Position numbers and translations under genes: made by a program. A stretch of DNA of 7,516 nucleotides from the NCBI GenBank assembly GCA_021648465.1, contig JAKISR010000074.1, positions 1 through 7,516 of the forward strand, read 5' to 3'. Below, piece by piece: positions 6,607 through 7,516 of this stretch. This stretch comes from Sulfurimonas sp. Lineage in GTDB: Bacteria > Campylobacterota > Campylobacteria > Campylobacterales > Sulfurimonadaceae. The notes below the pieces were generated by a model. That model had not been told where the DNA came from. It saw nothing but the letters and a program-made list of their open reading frames with translations, and did not search any database. Position 1 is the first letter of the stretch, and each line of letters starts with the position of its first letter.

Positions 6607-6637
6607 TATATAGTTTATTATATAGAAAAATATATAG
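6607..6637. repeat. three TATATAG copies at 12-bp spacing
   Basis: TATATAG occurs at 6607-6613, 6619-6625 and 6631-6637, an exact 12-bp period, in the gap just after dgt. The bases between copies differ (TTTAT and AAAAA). It could be a short degenerate tandem repeat or a chance product of AT-rich DNA. There is nothing nearby that supports a replication-iteron role. Confidence 0.45.
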
Positions 6638-6680
6638 TTGAGTTTCTGAAGGTTAAATAGTGGGTTTTAAAAAGATTGTA

Positions 6681-6705
6681 AAAGATAAACAAAAGCCCTA
6701 AGGCT
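6681..6705 (-). terminator. intrinsic terminator of rpsU
   Basis: On the minus strand AGCC-TTAG-GGCT (6705-6694) forms a short GC-rich stem with a 4-base loop, directly followed by TTTTGTTTATC. It starts six bases after the rpsU stop codon. The stem is only four pairs, so efficiency may be modest. The T-rich side is on the minus strand, so it would not act well for dgt. Confidence 0.65.
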
Positions 6706-6710
6706 AGTGT

Positions 6711-6923
6711 TTATAGGCGTGATTCGTAGCGTCTCATCATATAAAGACGCTTAAGCATTTTCTTACGAGAAGCTATTTTGAATTTCTTACGCTTTTCAGT
6801 TTCCGTTTCATGGAAACGGCGAGCACGAGCTTCTGTAACTATTAAGTTACGGTCAGTCTGTTTCTTGAAACGGCGGTAAGACGCATCAAAATTATCATCA
6901 CTTCGTAGTACGATACCAGGCAT
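6711..6923 (-). CDS. rpsU: 30S ribosomal protein S21
   Basis: S21 is a small basic protein of the 30S subunit that helps expose the anti-Shine-Dalgarno region during initiation. The 70-residue product (MPGIVLRSDDNFDASYRRFKK at the start, YMMRRYESRL at the end) has the expected length, its FxxxYRRFKKQ segment near residues 12-22, and the Arg/Lys-rich C-terminal half. The minus-strand ribosome site is GGTGA (6934-6930), six bases before the ATG and complementary to the 16S tail. Base composition is richer in G+C than in its neighbours, with many CGT/CGC/CGG arginine codons, as expected for a highly expressed basic ribosomal protein. It is convergent with dgt and divergent from the small secreted-peptide gene. 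Confidence 0.97.
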   Translation of the reverse strand: MPGIVLRSDDNFDASYRRFKKQTDRNLIVTEARARRFHETETEKRKKFKIASRKKMLKRLYMMRRYESRL

Positions 6924-6960
6924 ATCACATCACCCACTTTCTTTAAAAATTTGAATGGGA

Positions 6961-6969
6961 AGTATACCA
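6961..6969 (-). promoter_or_regulatory. extended -10 promoter of rpsU
   Basis: The minus strand reads TGGTATACT (6969-6961), a perfect extended -10 pattern (TG-n-TATAAT-like). It predicts a start near 6954 and a leader of about 30 bases. The -35 position (6989-6984, TTCGTT) is weak, which the TG extension would compensate for. AT-rich, evenly spaced tracts lie further upstream. Confidence 0.65.
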
Positions 6970-6993
6970 TAAATAGTTTCAATTAACGAATTA

Positions 6994-7023
6994 TTATAAA
7001 TATTTATAAATATAGCTATAAAT
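6994..7023. repeat. palindrome and repeated TATAAAT tracts between divergent promoters
   Basis: TTATAAATATTTATAA (6994-7009) is a perfect 16-bp palindrome. TTATAAATAT is repeated directly at 6994-7003 and 7004-7013, one helical turn apart, and a third TATAAAT lies at 7017-7023, with TATAGCTATA (7011-7020) another palindrome. Phased A/T tracts suggest curved DNA or UP-element contacts for the rpsU promoter. A protein-binding site is also possible; none is recognised. Confidence 0.45.
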
Positions 7024-7037
7024 TGATGTATATCAAT
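7022..7037. promoter_or_regulatory. FNR/CRP-family operator (FNR box)
   Basis: TTGAT (7023-7027), four bases, then ATCAA (7032-7036) is an exact match to the FNR consensus TTGAT-N4-ATCAA, and one more A/T pair extends each arm. Its centre is 7029.5. It lies 41.5 bp before the start point predicted from TAAAAT at 7059-7064, the position used by class II activators of the CRP/FNR family. Relative to the predicted rpsU start it would be near -75. Which regulator binds it is unknown; an anaerobic or nitrosative-signal regulator is the natural candidate. Confidence 0.7.
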
Positions 7038-7058
7038 AGTAATTAATCTTAAATCGGA

Positions 7059-7064
7059 TAAAAT
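7059..7064 (+). promoter_or_regulatory. -10 box of the small secreted-peptide gene
   Basis: TAAAAT in the context GGATAAAATT matches five of six bases of the -10 consensus and places the start near 7071, giving a leader of about 46 bases. There is no recognisable -35 hexamer, as expected if the FNR-type activator replaces it. The leader contains a possible stem, AGAGCG (7084-7089) with CGTTCT (7095-7100), just upstream of the ribosome site. Confidence 0.55.
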
Positions 7065-7116
7065 TTCTCTGATTTAAAATCTTAGAGCGTAATGCGTTCT
7101 TACCAAAGGAAACACG

Positions 7117-7257
7117 ATGAAAAAAGTTATTTTTTTTATTTTATTAACAATAGGTTCTATTCAAGCTGGCACTGTAGTATTTGCCGATACTTTAGATGTT
7201 AGAGATGTGTTGTGTCTAATTAACAAACCTAGTTATCCAACTGCAGAAATCTATTAA
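7117..7257 (+). CDS. 46-residue secreted peptide, function unknown
   Basis: This short gene encodes MKKVIFFILLTIGSIQAG, then a short mature part ending SYPTAEIY. The N-terminus is a textbook Sec signal: two lysines, a hydrophobic core, and a likely cleavage after SIQA (residue 17), leaving about 29 residues with a single Cys (residue 33) in the periplasm or outside. AAGGA at 7106-7110, six bases before the ATG, is a good ribosome site. It has its own promoter with an FNR box and a hairpin 28 bases after the stop, so it looks like a complete gene rather than an accident. I do not recognise the family. It might instead be the N-terminal remnant of a longer exported protein, but no other frame continues it far (the longest stops at the hairpin). 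Confidence 0.7.
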   Translation: MKKVIFFILLTIGSIQAGTVVFADTLDVRDVLCLINKPSYPTAEIY

Positions 7258-7285
7258 TTAGATATCTGAAAATTTATTTCTCCTT

Positions 7286-7315
7286 CTAAAATAGATCGAC
7301 CGTGATCTATTTTAG
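7286..7315. terminator. perfect hairpin after the small peptide gene, probable terminator
   Basis: CTAAAATAGATC (7286-7297) and GATCTATTTTAG (7304-7315) are perfect 12-bp inverted arms around the 6-base loop GACCGT. It is 28 bases past the stop codon of the peptide gene. The T-rich part falls within the right arm (ATTTTA) and a TTTTT run follows only at 7326-7330, so it is not a classic intrinsic terminator. It could act in both directions, stabilise the small mRNA's 3' end, or be an operator. Confidence 0.6.
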
Positions 7316-7343
7316 TAATCTTCAATTTTTAAAACCTCTCTTC

Positions 7344-7400
7344 TATAATATTTTTAATAAAAAACAGTAACCTATATAAAAAGAATTATAATATTATACT
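7344..7400 (+). promoter_or_regulatory. candidate promoter region of the truncated downstream gene
   Basis: Several -10-like hexamers occur on the plus strand: TATAAT at 7344-7349, TATAAT at 7387-7392 and TATACT at 7395-7400. None has a good -35. Because the preceding gene ends in a strong hairpin, the gene starting at 7482 most likely has its own promoter here. Which hexamer is used cannot be decided; the last two would give a leader of about 75-85 bases. Confidence 0.4.
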
Positions 7401-7431
7401 ACCCCAAGAAAATCAAACAACTTTTTGTAAA

Positions 7432-7460
7432 GTTTAATTCTCAAAAGAGTAAAATTAAAC
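7432..7460 (+). promoter_or_regulatory. dyad in the leader of the truncated downstream gene
   Basis: GTTTAATT (7432-7439) and AATTAAAC (7453-7460) are perfect 8-bp arms, and inside them CTC-AAAA-GAG (7440-7449) can extend the stem with a three-base bulge. It lies 21 bases before the start codon, just upstream of the ribosome site. It may be an RNA hairpin affecting translation or a repressor operator. No known box is matched. Confidence 0.45.
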
Positions 7461-7481
7461 AATAAAAGTAAGGGTATAAAT

Positions 7482-7516
7482 ATGAGTAGGAAAATGGCTA
7501 AATTTTCAACACAGTT
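7482..7516 (+). CDS. start of an unidentified gene (cut by window edge)
   Basis: ATG at 7482 opens a frame reading MSRKMAKFSTQ to the end of the window. AGGG (7471-7474), seven bases upstream, is a fair ribosome site. Eleven residues are too few to name a family. A start at the inner Met5 is also possible. Confidence 0.55.
   Translation, partial: MSRKMAKFSTQ

Noticed and set aside
6607..6637. TATATAG repeats as replication iterons or a CRISPR array
   Set aside because: Units are too short, spacers are five bases, and no dnaA, rep or cas gene is near.
6977..6982. TTGAAA on the minus strand as the rpsU -35 box
   Set aside because: It would be only about 10 bp from the extended -10, too short for a sigma-70 spacer.
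7258..7481. A frameshifted continuation of the 46-residue peptide, or another hidden gene
   Set aside because: The other frames stop within about ten codons, near the hairpin, and the minus strand has no ATG in this stretch.

Overview
The window looks like a piece of a low-G+C Campylobacterota (Epsilonproteobacteria) chromosome, most like Sulfurimonas or a relative. This rests on the very AT-rich DNA, the use of ThyX, the style of the proteins (e.g. a Pcm with a QWISSPLTVAKMT segment), weak -35 boxes and short stem-loop terminators. The genus is an inference; no search was run.

Left edge (1-241): the first 35 bases are the start of a minus-strand gene reading MPPRYTDEFKI, the typical opening of an IS3-type OrfA transposase, with its own Shine-Dalgarno sequence. 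The right end of this insertion sequence probably lies near 127, and most of the element is outside the window. A promoter-containing leader then precedes nrdB.

Central block (242-6602): eight plus-strand genes are packed head to tail and look like one or two transcription units. They are nrdB (class Ia ribonucleotide reductase beta subunit), a carbon-nitrogen hydrolase, pcm (protein L-isoaspartate methyltransferase), thyX (flavin-dependent thymidylate synthase), a small lipoprotein, a PhnA/YjdM zinc-ribbon protein, a membrane-bound GGDEF diguanylate cyclase, and dgt (an HD-domain dNTP triphosphohydrolase). NrdB, ThyX and Dgt all set deoxynucleotide pools: making dNDPs, making dTMP, and hydrolysing dNTPs. 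Pcm fits protein repair. The other members have no obvious shared task. The largest gap inside the block is the 66 nt before thyX, which holds a small hairpin.

Right part (6603-7516): rpsU (ribosomal protein S21) lies on the minus strand, convergent with dgt, with a clear extended -10 promoter and a short terminator. Divergent from rpsU is a very small gene (7117-7257) for a 46-residue peptide with a signal sequence. Upstream of it is a perfect FNR-type box (TTGAT-N4-ATCAA) centred exactly 41.5 bp before the start point predicted from its -10 box, the layout of a class II CRP/FNR-activated promoter. A perfect hairpin follows the gene. This self-contained, apparently redox- or signal-regulated secreted peptide is the most interesting item here. 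A further plus-strand gene begins at 7482 and is cut by the window edge.

I see no CRISPR array, tRNA, rRNA, or clear multi-gene defence system.
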